This document shows, piece by piece, positions 28,389 through 37,061 of a DNA stretch of 64,000 nucleotides. The notes beneath the pieces were generated by a model. That model worked only from the letters and a program-made list of their open reading frames with translations. It ran no database searches and had not been told where the DNA came from. Origin of the DNA: JBBQSN01 sp963825505 (GTDB lineage: Bacteria > Actinomycetota > Actinomycetes > Actinomycetales > CAWJMD01); assembly GCA_963825505.1 (NCBI GenBank), contig CAWGTL010000002.1:159616-223615 (forward strand), in the 5' to 3' direction. The position numbers and the translations under genes were made by a program. Position 1 is the first letter of the stretch; each line of letters begins with the position of its first letter.

Positions 28389-29660
28389 TCACGTCCCGCG
28401 GCACGCGGGGCCACCCGACCGGTCCGTCGGTCTAGATCCGGGCCCTGATCGCCCGGATGATCTCCCCGTCGCTGGCGGCGGCCGCCGGTCACCCGCGGCC
28501 AGGTGCACCTGCCGCTGGAGGATCCAGACCTCGACCCGGTCCCGGTCGACCTCAGCCGGCTCGACGTACTGCACCTCGAGGTCGAGGGCTGCCAGCTCCA
28601 GGGTGATCGCGGCCTGTCGGAGGTCTCGTCGCGAACCCGAGCGGACGGCTGAGTCGACGGAGTCCAGGGCGGTGTCGACCTGATCGGCCAGCAGCGGCGG
28701 AACCGCCTGCCGGGCGACCTGGTCCCAGGTCTGACGCGCCTGGCGGGCCAGGCGGGACGACCCCGGCCGCGAGCCGTCCGTGGCGGAGTGGAGCAGCCGG
28801 CGTGCGGTGTCGGTGAGCCGCTCGAGCGCGGGCGGGGTGCGGGCGTCGACCGCGTCGACCGGCACCGACACGGCGACGTGGACGAGCTCGTCGTCAGCGG
28901 GGACGCTCGCGGTGAACTCGCCGTAGCCCGGAGCGAACACCTTGTCCTCCAGGGTGCCGTCCATGAGGCGCTCCTGGACGAGGATCGCCCCGGTCACCGG
29001 ACCCGTGGGTCCGTCGACCGTGAGGTCCGTCCGCTTCACCGTGACCGTCTCGAAAACCAGTCCGGGGATGTTCTCGGGGCGGTAGACGTCGCCGGTGCGC
29101 GGGTGCGCCGGCATGATCATCCCCGCCCGGCCGTCCCTGCCGGCCAGCCATGTCCCCTCGCGGTCGACGACCTCACCGTCCTCGTAGTTGGCGACGTCCT
29201 CACCGAGGTACCACACCGATCCGTCGTCCGCCTGGGCGAAGTAGTCGGTGGCCACCTCGAGCAGATCGCCGTCGCCGTAGGCCACGAACTGCGACACGAC
29301 GGTCTCGATGTCCTGTCCGCGCCAGCGGATCACGCGCGTGCCGACCAGCCGGGTGATCTCCTGCCGAAGGGCCACGTCACCCTCGGCGCCGAGCTGGAGC
29401 GTCTGGACCACGGTGCCCGCCGGGAACAACGGGTTCGTGATCTCGGTGGGGTTCGTGAACGTGGGCGGTGCCAGGTCGACCCGCCGAGTCGCCCCTGCGG
29501 CAGCCGTCGTCGCGCCTGCTGGGCCGACCGCGGACCCGACGACCGCAGCCACGAGGACGAGTACCCCCACGAGGGCGGCGGCGGCCCGACGCGTGCCACG
29601 CGCCACCTCGTCCCGTCCCGCGCGCGGCGCGGCGACCGGTGCGTGGCGAGGGGTGGGCAT
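28389..29660 (-). CDS. Conserved secreted protein of unknown function
   Basis: A 423-residue protein with a long twin-basic N-terminus, one hydrophobic segment (AAALVGVLVLVAAVVGSAVG) and a possible cleavage site after PAGA. The mature domain has ITNPLFPAGTVVQTLQLGAE, VSQFVAYGDGDLLEVATDYF, AQADDGSVWYLGEDVANYED and RPENIPGLVFETVTV. I recognise this as a family seen in other actinobacteria, but know no function. The last 35 or so residues are Arg/Pro-rich and unlike the rest. A neighbouring frame reads SDGEIIRAIRARI to a TAG at 28432, so a one-base indel near 28476-28488 is suspected. Confidence 0.75.
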   Translation of the reverse strand: MPTPRHAPVAAPRAGRDEVARGTRRAAAALVGVLVLVAAVVGSAVGPAGATTAAAGATRRVDLAPPTFTNPTEITNPLFPAGTVVQTLQLGAEGDVALRQEITRLVGTRVIRWRGQDIETVVSQFVAYGDGDLLEVATDYFAQADDGSVWYLGEDVANYEDGEVVDREGTWLAGRDGRAGMIMPAHPRTGDVYRPENIPGLVFETVTVKRTDLTVDGPTGPVTGAILVQERLMDGTLEDKVFAPGYGEFTASVPADDELVHVAVSVPVDAVDARTPPALERLTDTARRLLHSATDGSRPGSSRLARQARQTWDQVARQAVPPLLADQVDTALDSVDSAVRSGSRRDLRQAAITLELAALDLEVQYVEPAEVDRDRVEVWILQRQVHLAAGDRRPPPATGRSSGRSGPGSRPTDRSGGPACRGT

Positions 29661-29673
29661 CGGGCCGCTCCGA

Positions 29674-30006
29674 TCAGTCGTCCGTGGGGTCGGACTCGCC
29701 GTCGACCTTGTCGCCGACGACCTCGAAGGCCTCGTCGAGCTGGACGTCCACCTGGCCACCGTCGTCCAGCGTGACCTCGACCTCGTACTTGCTCTCCTCG
29801 TCGTCGACCTCGGTGCCGGTGACCCGGCCGCCGCCGGTGTGCTCCAGCGCGGCGGCCGACGCCCGCTCCAGCGCGTCCCGGGGGATCCTCGTCTCGGTGT
29901 CGTCACCGCCGCCGGCGGCTGCAGCCACCCCGATCCCGCCGGCGGAGGCGGCCGCGGCGGCTGCCACGAGGACCACTGCCCTGGTGCCCTTGCGCATATT
30001 GCTCAC
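29674..30006 (-). CDS. PepSY-domain exported protein
   Basis: A 110-residue protein with an N-terminal signal or anchor (KGTRAVVLVAAAAAASAGGI) and one PepSY domain: PRDALERASAAALEHTGGGR, then VTGTEVDDEESKYEVEVTLD, and an acidic tail. PepSY domains are thought to inhibit or modulate proteases and often sit beside two-component systems, as here. GTG at 30006 or the ATG at 29997 could be the start; AGGA precedes the GTG closely. Confidence 0.8.
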   Translation of the reverse strand: MSNMRKGTRAVVLVAAAAAASAGGIGVAAAAGGGDDTETRIPRDALERASAAALEHTGGGRVTGTEVDDEESKYEVEVTLDDGGQVDVQLDEAFEVVGDKVDGESDPTDD

Positions 30007-30093
30007 CGATCCTGGTCGAGAGGAGGTGGTGCCGGATGGCCATCGTGCTCCACGCGGGCTGAACCCAGGCTGAACGCGCCGGCTGCCCGACTG

Positions 30094-31491
30094 TCAGTCG
30101 GCTCGAGGCAAGGACACGACGAAGCGGGTGCCCTCGTCGGGCGCGGAAACGACCCGGATCGTCCCTGCGTGCCGTCCGACGATGTCGTCGACGATGGCCA
30201 GGCCGAGGCCGGAGCCCCCGGTGTCGCCGGAGCGGGCCTCGTCGAGCCGTGTGAACCGCTCGAAGATCCTGGCGTGCTGGTCGGCGGGGATGCCCGGCCC
30301 GTCGTCGGCGACGACGAGCTCGCTGCGGTCCGCGCGCTCTCGCAGCTCGAACCGCACGCGGGTCAGCGCGTGACGCTCGGCGTTGCTCGCGAGGTTCCGG
30401 ACGGCTCGCGCGAGCTGGTTCTGGTCGCCGACCGTGCGCGCGGCCGACAGCCCCGTCGTGTCCACGTCCACCAGCCCGCGTGCTCGCAGCCGCTGGGCCT
30501 CGGCCAGGACCACGTCGTCGAGATCCACGTGGCTGTCGAGCAGGTGCTCGGCGCCGGAGTCGTTGCGGGCCAGGAACAGCAGGTCGTCCACCAGGGTCTG
30601 GAGCTGGACGACGTCAGCCAGCAGGCTGCGGTAGATGGCGTCCGGGTCGTCGCCGGGGTGGGCGATGGCCAGCTCCAGGTCCGCGCGGATCCGGGTGAGG
30701 GGACCCCGCAGCTCGTGAGAGGCGTCGGCGGCGAACATCCGCTGCCGATCCGTCGCGTGCTCGACGCGGTCCAGCATCGCGTTCATCGTCCGGGCGAGGC
30801 GCGAGATCTCGTCCCCCGACGGCCGCACGGGCACTCGACGTCGCAGGTCGGCACCCTGGATGCCCGCCACCTCCCTGCGGATCGTCTCCACGGGGCGCAG
30901 CGTCCGTCCCGTCAGCCACCAGATGAGTGCGGCGAGCAGCAGCACGACGACGGGGATGGACACCACGAGCGAGATCGTGAGGATGCGGACGCTCTCGGTG
31001 ACGTCGTCGAGGTTCTTGGCGACGACCAGGGTGGTTGGCGGTGCGGTTTCGGGAAGGGGGCGCGCCAGGACCCGCAGCGGGTCGTTCCCGAAGGCAGGCA
31101 GCCGCACGGTGCGGACGACCTCGCGGTCCCCGCCACGCAGCGGCGCGAGCGCCGCGGGCACGTCCCGGGCGTTCATGCTGGAGGCGATGACCGTCCCGGA
31201 CGCCGACACCAGCTGGAGGAAGGAGTCCTCAGGGTCAGCCCCGGTCGGCAGGGTGGCGCCCTCGGCGGCGCGGGCGGCCTCGGCCCGGACGCCGTCGGCG
31301 CGCTGGCGGAGCGACTCGTCGACACCGTCGACGAGCAGGTCGCGCTGGACCGTCACGAGACCGACCGCGCTGACCACCAGCACCGCGCCGACGACGGCCG
31401 TCGCGAGGACGGTCAGTCGGGCACGGATGCTGCCGAGACGGGAACGGACGTTGCCGAACCGACCGCGCTCGGAGGATGCGGGCGCGTTCAC
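30094..31491 (-). CDS. Sensor histidine kinase
   Basis: A 465-residue membrane kinase. Two membrane segments (about residues 26-48 and 170-192) bracket a periplasmic-side sensor. HAMP follows, then the phospho-acceptor His in FAADASHELRGPLTRIRADL, N-box NLASNAERHALT, G1 VVADDGPGIPADQHARIFER and G2 GGSGLGLAIVDDIVG. All catalytic boxes are intact. The GTG at 31491 overlaps the response-regulator stop (GTGA), so the pair is cognate. Signal unknown; the adjacent PepSY and secreted proteins are likely targets or partners. Confidence 0.92.
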   Translation of the reverse strand: MNAPASSERGRFGNVRSRLGSIRARLTVLATAVVGAVLVVSAVGLVTVQRDLLVDGVDESLRQRADGVRAEAARAAEGATLPTGADPEDSFLQLVSASGTVIASSMNARDVPAALAPLRGGDREVVRTVRLPAFGNDPLRVLARPLPETAPPTTLVVAKNLDDVTESVRILTISLVVSIPVVVLLLAALIWWLTGRTLRPVETIRREVAGIQGADLRRRVPVRPSGDEISRLARTMNAMLDRVEHATDRQRMFAADASHELRGPLTRIRADLELAIAHPGDDPDAIYRSLLADVVQLQTLVDDLLFLARNDSGAEHLLDSHVDLDDVVLAEAQRLRARGLVDVDTTGLSAARTVGDQNQLARAVRNLASNAERHALTRVRFELRERADRSELVVADDGPGIPADQHARIFERFTRLDEARSGDTGGSGLGLAIVDDIVGRHAGTIRVVSAPDEGTRFVVSLPRAD

Positions 31492-32166
31492 GGTCGCCCG
31501 TCGGACAGCCGGTAGCCCGCACCGCGCACGGTCTCGATGTCGCGTCGTCCGAACGGTTCGTCGATCTTGCGACGCAGGCGTCGGATGTAGACCTCGACGA
31601 TGTTGGGGTCACCGTCGAAGTCGTGCTCCCACACGCCGTCCAGGAGATCGCGCTTCGACGTCACGCTCCCGGCCCGACGGAACATGTACTCCAGCACGGA
31701 GAACTCGCGCGCGGTCAGGCCGACCTCGGTGTCGGCCCGCCAGCAGCGGCGGCGAACCGGGTCCAGGCGTAGGTCACCGACCCGGATCGGGGTCGGTTCG
31801 CCCGTGCGACGTGCGTCGCAGCAGGGCCCGGACGTGGGCGACCAGGACGGGGAACGAGAACGGCTTGGTCAGGAAGTCGTCGGCGCCGGTGTCGAGCGCC
31901 CTCGTCTCGTCCAGCGCGTCGTCCTTGGCCGTGAGGACCAGGATCGGGGTCCAGTCGCCCCGCCGTCGCAACGTGCGGCAGATCTCGAACCCGTTCGGAC
32001 CTGGCAGCATCAGGTCGAGGACGACGAGGTCGTAGTGGTACTCGGACGCCTTCCACAGCCCCTCGTCGCCGTCGCCGGCGACGTCGACCGAGAACCCCTC
32101 GGCCTCCAGCCCGCGCCGGACGGCGGCGGCGATCCGTAGGTCGTCCTCGACGAGCAAGATCTTCAC
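31488..32166 (-). pseudogene. OmpR-family response regulator, frame broken mid-gene
   Basis: The receiver domain reads VKILLVEDDLRIAAAVRRGL from a GTG at 32166, with phospho-acceptor Asp in YDLVVLDLMLPGPNG and conserved Lys in FLTKPFSFPVLV, but stops at 31774. The winged-helix output domain (IRVGDLRLDPVRRRCW ... VRGAGYRLSDGRP) continues in another frame to 31488. Removing one G from the GGG at 31801-31803 joins them as RRTSHGEPTPIRVGDL. Total length, 679 nt, is one over a codon multiple. Either a real frameshift has disabled the regulator or the base is an assembly error. Confidence 0.8.
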
Positions 32167-32411
32167 CGCTCGGCCCTTCCGGAGCCGGTCGTGGGACGTC
32201 CGTCCCGTGGCGGGTCGGGTCTGAGCGCGCACCGCAACCTGGCCGGCTCGTGACGAGCGTACGACGTGGCGGCACGGTGCGAAGTCCTTCCGGACGCCCT
32301 GCGACGCAGGGAGCGGGGTGGGTACCGGATGCATCCACCTCGGGCTTGGGAGCGGAGCACCATGAGCGAGCGTCGTGATCCGGCGGCGCCTCCCAACCCC
32401 CTGACGACGAA

Positions 32412-32443
32412 GGCCGGGCATCCCTGGTGAGGGACACCCGGCC
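32412..32443 (-). terminator. Hairpin downstream of tRNA-Leu
   Basis: GGCCGGG (32412-32418) pairs with CCCGGCC (32437-32443), with an inner TCCCT/AGGGA pairing around GGTG. On the minus strand it lies 31 nt after the tRNA-Leu 3' end. No strong U-tract, as usual for GC-rich actinobacteria. The remaining gap to the response regulator (32167-32411) shows nothing clear. Confidence 0.6.
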
Positions 32444-32474
32444 TGTCGCCGCGGGAGATGTCCCGCGTCCAGTG

Positions 32475-32557
32475 TGCGCGAGGGGGGATTTGAACCCCCA
32501 CGCCCTTTCGGACACTGGCACCTGAAGCCAGCGCGTCTGCCGTTCCGCCACTCGCGC
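32475..32557 (-). tRNA. tRNA-Leu (CAG)
   Basis: An 83-nt class II tRNA. The acceptor GCGCGAG pairs with CTCGCGC, the anticodon stem CTGGC/GCCAG encloses TTCAGGT giving anticodon CAG, a variable arm (TGTCCGAAAGGGCG region) follows, and the T arm GGGGG-TTCAAAT-CCCCC is perfect. CCA is not encoded. A tRNA-Leu next to fhaA is a common arrangement in actinobacterial origins. Confidence 0.95.
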
Positions 32558-32845
32558 CAGTAGCGCCGAGAAGGCTAGCACGCACGAAACGGCCCTCTGC
32601 ACCACGTTCCGAGGGGGTCGCACGGGCCTGCTGCGGCACAGGACCTGCACACGAACCCACCGCCCCGCGCACACCAGGAATGGGCCCGCCGCAGGACGCA
32701 CCGTTAGCATCGAGCGCACCGGGCACGCCCGTGCCGTCGGCCTGCCCGCCGACCGGCCGCCCGGGACGACAGCAGTCCGAGAGCAGACCGACAGCCCGAC
32801 CGCCGGCCCGGCAGCCGGCGCCGACGTGAGGTGAAGGAGGTGCCC

Positions 32846-33553
32846 GTGGGAGTCCTCGACCGGTTCGAGAAGGGCGTGGAGCGCGCCGTCAGCGGTGTCT
32901 TCGCCAAGGCCTTCAAGAGCGAGGTGCAGCCCGTCGAGCTCGCGAGCGCCCTGCGCCGCGAGGCCGACAACTCCGCCGCCGTCGTCGGCCGCGACCGCAC
33001 CCTGGTGCCGAACGCCTACCTCATCGCCCTGGGCACCACCGACTTCGAGCGCCTCTCCGCGTGGGAGGACACCCTCGCCGACGAGCTCACCGAGGCCGTC
33101 ACCGCGCACGCGCGCCAGCAGCGGTACGCCTTCGTCGGACCGGTCACGGTGACGCTCGAGGAGGACGAGGACCTCGACACCGGCGTCTTCACCGTCCGCG
33201 GCGCCCGGGTGAAGGGCCGGGTGGCGCCTGCCACCTCGGCCACCGCCACCGCCAGCCACCCCGTGCTCGACGTCGACGGCCGCCGCTACCAGCTCACCAG
33301 CCCGCGCACCGTGCTCGGCCGCGGCTCGGAGGCCGACATCGTGGTCGACGACCCCGGCGTCTCCCGCCAGCACGCCGAGATCCGCCTCGACGCCGGTGCG
33401 GCGGTGCTGCGCGACCTCGGGTCGACCAACGGCACCTTCGTCGACGGCGAGCGGGCCAGCACCGCGCGACTGCTCGACGGCAGCACGATCACCCTCGGCC
33501 GCACCCGGATCCGGTTCTCCTCGCGCACCGAGCGCACGGAGGACGATCAGTGA
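32846..33553 (+). CDS. fhaA: FHA domain protein FhaA (DUF3662)
   Basis: A 235-residue protein. The N-terminal DUF3662 domain starts VGVLDRFEKGVERAVSGVFA, and the C-terminal FHA domain has TVLGRGSEADIVVDDPGVSR followed by QHAEI and LGSTNGTFVDGE, with phosphothreonine-binding Arg and Ser intact. It is shorter than the mycobacterial protein because the disordered linker is nearly absent. FhaA binds phosphorylated partners of PknB in cell-wall control. GTG at 32846 with AAGGAGG six bases before. First gene of the operon; the 288 bp upstream to the tRNA show no clear element. Confidence 0.93.
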   Translation: MGVLDRFEKGVERAVSGVFAKAFKSEVQPVELASALRREADNSAAVVGRDRTLVPNAYLIALGTTDFERLSAWEDTLADELTEAVTAHARQQRYAFVGPVTVTLEEDEDLDTGVFTVRGARVKGRVAPATSATATASHPVLDVDGRRYQLTSPRTVLGRGSEADIVVDDPGVSRQHAEIRLDAGAAVLRDLGSTNGTFVDGERASTARLLDGSTITLGRTRIRFSSRTERTEDDQ

Positions 33554-33677
33554 GCGAGCGGAGCGAGCGAACCAGAGGGCACGGCGTCCCGGCCACGGCG
33601 AGGGACGAGCTGTGAGCGAGCGGAGCGAGCGAACCAGAGGGCACAGCGTCCCGGCCACGGCGAGGGACGAGCCGTGA
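33550..33677 (+). repeat. Tandem 62-bp cassette between fhaA and fhaB
   Basis: Two adjacent 62-bp copies (33550-33611 and 33612-33673), identical at 60 of 62 positions (differences at unit positions 34 and 62). Each opens with GTGAGCGAGCGGAGCGAGCG and encodes VSERSERTRGHGVPATARDE plus Leu or Pro, then TGA. The first GTG overlaps the fhaA TGA, each copy's TGA overlaps the next GTG, and the last TGA overlaps the fhaB GTG (GTGA every time). It therefore inserts two tiny coupled ORFs (33550-33615, 33612-33677) without breaking the stop-start coupling. Whether the peptides are made is unknown. Confidence 0.85.
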
Positions 33678-34171
33678 GTCAGCTGACGCTGCTGCTGCTG
33701 CAGCTGGGCTTCCTCGTGCTGCTCTGGGTGATGGTCCTCAGCGTGGTCGGCGTGATGCGCCGCGACCTGTTCGGCACCCGGGTGGTCGCCCGCCAGCCCG
33801 CCCGCGGCAAGACCCCCCGCCGCGGTGCCGAGCAGCAGCGCCCCGCCCGCCAGGAGCCGCGTCCGGCACCGGCACGCACCGCGCCCACCCGGCTGGTCGT
33901 CGTCGAGGGGTCGCTGCGCGGCACCACCTTGTCCCTCGGCCAGGCACCGGTGCTGATCGGCCGCTCGCCGGAGTGCACGCTCGTCCTCACCGACGACTTC
34001 GCCTCCGGCCGGCACGCCCGCCTGGTGCCCACCGAGTCCGGCTGGACGGTCGAGGACCTCGGCTCCACCAACGGCACCCAGCTCGACGGCGCGCCCCTCG
34101 GCGGCCCGCGTCCCGCGCAGGCCGGCAGCCTGCTGAAGATCGGCCGCACCGTCATCGAGCTGCGGAGGTAG
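33674..34171 (+). CDS. fhaB: FHA domain protein FhaB (FipA)
   Basis: A 165-residue membrane-anchored FHA protein. One N-terminal membrane segment (LTLLLLQLGFLVLLWVMVLS) is followed by a basic/Pro linker and the FHA domain: PVLIGRSPECTLVLTDDFAS, GRHARL and EDLGSTNGTQLDG. In the family it docks phosphorylated division or wall proteins downstream of PknA/PknB. GTG at 33674 overlaps the end of the upstream 62-bp repeat; pstP follows after 5 bp. Confidence 0.93.
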   Translation: MSQLTLLLLQLGFLVLLWVMVLSVVGVMRRDLFGTRVVARQPARGKTPRRGAEQQRPARQEPRPAPARTAPTRLVVVEGSLRGTTLSLGQAPVLIGRSPECTLVLTDDFASGRHARLVPTESGWTVEDLGSTNGTQLDGAPLGGPRPAQAGSLLKIGRTVIELRR

Positions 34172-34176
34172 CCCGG

Positions 34177-35559
34177 GTGGCCATCGCCCTGCGGTACGCC
34201 GCCCGGTCCGACATCGGTCTGGGCCGCTACAAGGAGAACCAGGACTCCGGCTACGCCGGCCCGCACCTGCTCGTCGTCGCCGACGGCATGGGCGGCAACG
34301 CCGGTGGCGACGTCGCGTCGTCGCTCGCGGTCGGCCGGCTCGCCGCGCTGGACGGCGAGTCGCACGGGGCCGACGCCCTGCAGCACCTCGAGCACGCCGT
34401 CCGCGGCGCCGCGGGCGCGGTGCGCGACCGCGCCCGCGACCAGCCCGAGCTGTCCGGCATGGCCACGACCGTCACCGCCATCCTTCGCTCGGGGAACCGG
34501 CTGGCGCTGGCCCACATCGGCGACTCGCGCGCGTACCTGCTGCACGACGGCGAGGTCACCCAGGTCACCTCGGACCACACCTTCGTGCAGCGCCTGGTCG
34601 ACGAGGGCCGGATCACCGCCGAGGAGGCGGAGCGGCACCCGCAGGGCAACATCGTGATGCGGATGCTCGGCGACATCGACTCCAACGACGACATCGACTC
34701 CTCGGTGCGGACCGCCGAGGTCGGCGACCGCTGGCTGCTCTGCTCCGACGGCCTGTCCGGCTTCGTCAGCCTCGACACGATCGCCGAGACGATGACCGAG
34801 ATCGAGGACCCCGGCGCCTGCGCCGAGCGGCTGATCCAGCTCGCGCTGCGCGGCGGCGGCGCCGACAACATCACCGCGATCGTCGCCGACGTCGTGCCGG
34901 CCACCACCGCGCCGCCGACCCACCCCGAGGTCGTCGGTGCTGCGGCGAAGGAGCGCTCGCGGCAGAGCGCGGCTCCCGCGGGCAGCGCCGCCGCCAAGGC
35001 GGCCGCCCTCACCCGCGGCACGGCGGTCGAGGACGACGAGGAGGTCGAGGACCTCGGCCCCTCGCGCGGCACCGTCCTGCGCCGCGTGCTCGGCGGCCTG
35101 CTGGTGCTCGCGATCGTGGCCGGCGGCCTGTACGGCGCGTGGGTGTGGAGCCAGCAGCAGTACTACGTGGGCGTCGACGGCGACGACGTCGCGATCTACC
35201 AGGGCCTGGCGTCCGACCTCGGGCCGATCGAGCTGTCGCAGGTGTACGAGCGCCAGGACCTCCCGCTCGACAGCCTCAAGGCCGTCGACCGCGACGCCGT
35301 CGAGCGCGGGATCGGCGCCGACGACCTGGCCGACGCGCGGCGCACCGTGGTGAACCTGTTCTCCGGGTCGAGCGAGTGCGAGCCCGAGGTCGTCGAGGTC
35401 ACCCCGAGCCCGACCGCGACCCCGACGCCCACCACGACCCCCGGTGGCACCGGCACCCCCGCGCCACCTCCCACCACGCCGGGCGGGATCGGCACCCTCA
35501 CGCCGACGCCCACCCCGTCGAGGTCCACCCTCCCGCTCCCGGACGAGTGCGGTCCCTGA
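34177..35559 (+). CDS. pstP: PP2C Ser/Thr phosphatase PstP
   Basis: A 460-residue membrane phosphatase. The PP2C domain (residues about 5-240) has RSDIGLGRYKENQDSGYAGP, the metal-binding VVADGMGGNAGG, HIGDSRAYLL, LLCSDGLSGFV and GGGADNITAIVADV. One membrane segment (LGGLLVLAIVAGGLYGAWVW) near residue 310 leads to an extracellular part ending in a Thr/Pro-rich tail. It reverses PknA/PknB phosphorylation. GTG at 34177 with GCGGAGGTAG upstream; the stop overlaps the rodA ATG (TGATG). Confidence 0.95.
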   Translation: MAIALRYAARSDIGLGRYKENQDSGYAGPHLLVVADGMGGNAGGDVASSLAVGRLAALDGESHGADALQHLEHAVRGAAGAVRDRARDQPELSGMATTVTAILRSGNRLALAHIGDSRAYLLHDGEVTQVTSDHTFVQRLVDEGRITAEEAERHPQGNIVMRMLGDIDSNDDIDSSVRTAEVGDRWLLCSDGLSGFVSLDTIAETMTEIEDPGACAERLIQLALRGGGADNITAIVADVVPATTAPPTHPEVVGAAAKERSRQSAAPAGSAAAKAAALTRGTAVEDDEEVEDLGPSRGTVLRRVLGGLLVLAIVAGGLYGAWVWSQQQYYVGVDGDDVAIYQGLASDLGPIELSQVYERQDLPLDSLKAVDRDAVERGIGADDLADARRTVVNLFSGSSECEPEVVEVTPSPTATPTPTTTPGGTGTPAPPPTTPGGIGTLTPTPTPSRSTLPLPDECGP

Positions 35560-37061
35560 TGGCCACCGTCAGCGAGCACGCGCCGCGCACCCGCCGCAAC
35601 GTCGAGCTGGTGCTGCTGGTGCTGGCCGTCGGGATCTCCGCCGGCATGTACGGGATCGTCGGCGCGGGGGTCAACGGCGAGTGGCCGCCCCAGCTCTTCC
35701 TCTACGGCGCCGGCTTCGCGGTGCTGTCGCTCGTCGTCCACGTGACGCTGCGCTTCCGTGCGCCCTACGCCGACCCCGTCCTGCTCCCGATCGCGGTGGC
35801 CGTCAACGGGATCGGGCTCGCGATGCTGCACCGCATCGACCTCGCCCGGATCGACCGCGACGACTTCTCCGCGCTCGCGCCGCGCCAGCTGGTCTGGGCC
35901 GCGGTCGGTGTCGGGCTCTGCACCGCGGTGCTCTGGTTGCTCCGCGACCACCGGGTGCTGCGGCGCTACACCTTCACCGCGATGGTCGCCGGGCTGGTGC
36001 TGCTCGCGCTCCCGATGCTGCCGCTGATCGGCGCCGAGATCAACGGCGCTCGGATCTGGATCCGGCTGGGACCGTTCGGTTTCCAGCCCGGGGAGCTCGC
36101 CAAGATCGTCCTGACGGTGTTCTTCGCCGGGTACCTGGTCACCCAGCGCGACAACCTCTCGCTGGCCGGACGCAAGGTGCTGGGCCTGCACCTGCCGCGC
36201 GGCCGCGACCTCGGCCCGATCCTGATCGCCTGGGGCGCCAGCGTCGGCGTGCTGGTGGTCGAGCGCGACCTCGGCACCTCGCTGCTGTTCTTCGGCGTCT
36301 TCGTCGCGATGCTCTACGTGGCCACCGAGCGGGTCAGCTGGATCCTCATCGGGATGGGCCTGTTCGTCGGCGGCGCCGTCGTGGCCTGGCGGATCTTCGA
36401 CCACGTCAACGCCCGTGTCGCGGCGTGGCTCTCGCCGTTCGATCCCGCGGTGTACGACCGCGAGTTCGGCAGCAGCTACCAGCTGGTCCAGGGCCTGTTC
36501 GGCATGGCCAACGGCGGGCTGGTGGGCACCGGGATGGGTCGTGGCATGCCGACCCTCGTGCCCTACTCCGAGAGCGACTTCATCTACGCCGCGCTCGGCG
36601 AGGAGCTCGGCATGGCAGGGCTGTTCGCGCTGCTGTGCCTGTACATGGTGCTGGTGCAGCGCGGCTTCCGCACCGCCATCGGCGTCCGCGACGGGTTCGG
36701 CAAGCTGCTCGCCGCGGGACTCGCGTTCACCATCGCGCTGCAGTGCTTCGTCGTCGTGGGTGGCGTCACCCGGGTCATCCCGCTGACCGGTCTGACCATG
36801 CCGCTGCTCGCCTACGGAGGCTCTTCGCTGGTGTCGAACTGGATCATCGTCGGTCTGCTGCTGCGGATCTCGGACTCCGCGCGCCGTCCTGCGCCCGCCG
36901 TCCAGACCCAGCCGGCGGACGCCGGCGCCACCCAGGTCGTGGCGGTCGGCACGGTGCGCGACCCCGGTCCGCGGAGCGAGGGTCGCGACGGCGGCGGGGA
37001 CGACGGCGGCGGGGGCGACGGCGACGCGACCGCCGCTCTCGGCAAGGGGGGACCCTCGTGA
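35559..37061 (+). CDS. rodA: SEDS peptidoglycan glycosyltransferase, RodA/FtsW type
   Basis: A 500-residue SEDS protein with about 10-12 membrane segments. Motifs include INGARIWIRLGPFGFQPGEL, AKIVLTVFFAGYLV, LVVERDLGTSLLFFGVFVAM, YQLVQGLFGMANGGLVGTGM, YSESDFIYAALGEELG and LTGLTMPLLAYGGSSLVSN. It polymerises lipid II with the adjacent PBP. The C-terminal cytoplasmic tail is Gly/Asp-rich. ATG at 35559 overlaps the pstP stop by one base; the end overlaps pbpA. Confidence 0.95.
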   Translation: MATVSEHAPRTRRNVELVLLVLAVGISAGMYGIVGAGVNGEWPPQLFLYGAGFAVLSLVVHVTLRFRAPYADPVLLPIAVAVNGIGLAMLHRIDLARIDRDDFSALAPRQLVWAAVGVGLCTAVLWLLRDHRVLRRYTFTAMVAGLVLLALPMLPLIGAEINGARIWIRLGPFGFQPGELAKIVLTVFFAGYLVTQRDNLSLAGRKVLGLHLPRGRDLGPILIAWGASVGVLVVERDLGTSLLFFGVFVAMLYVATERVSWILIGMGLFVGGAVVAWRIFDHVNARVAAWLSPFDPAVYDREFGSSYQLVQGLFGMANGGLVGTGMGRGMPTLVPYSESDFIYAALGEELGMAGLFALLCLYMVLVQRGFRTAIGVRDGFGKLLAAGLAFTIALQCFVVVGGVTRVIPLTGLTMPLLAYGGSSLVSNWIIVGLLLRISDSARRPAPAVQTQPADAGATQVVAVGTVRDPGPRSEGRDGGGDDGGGGDGDATAALGKGGPS

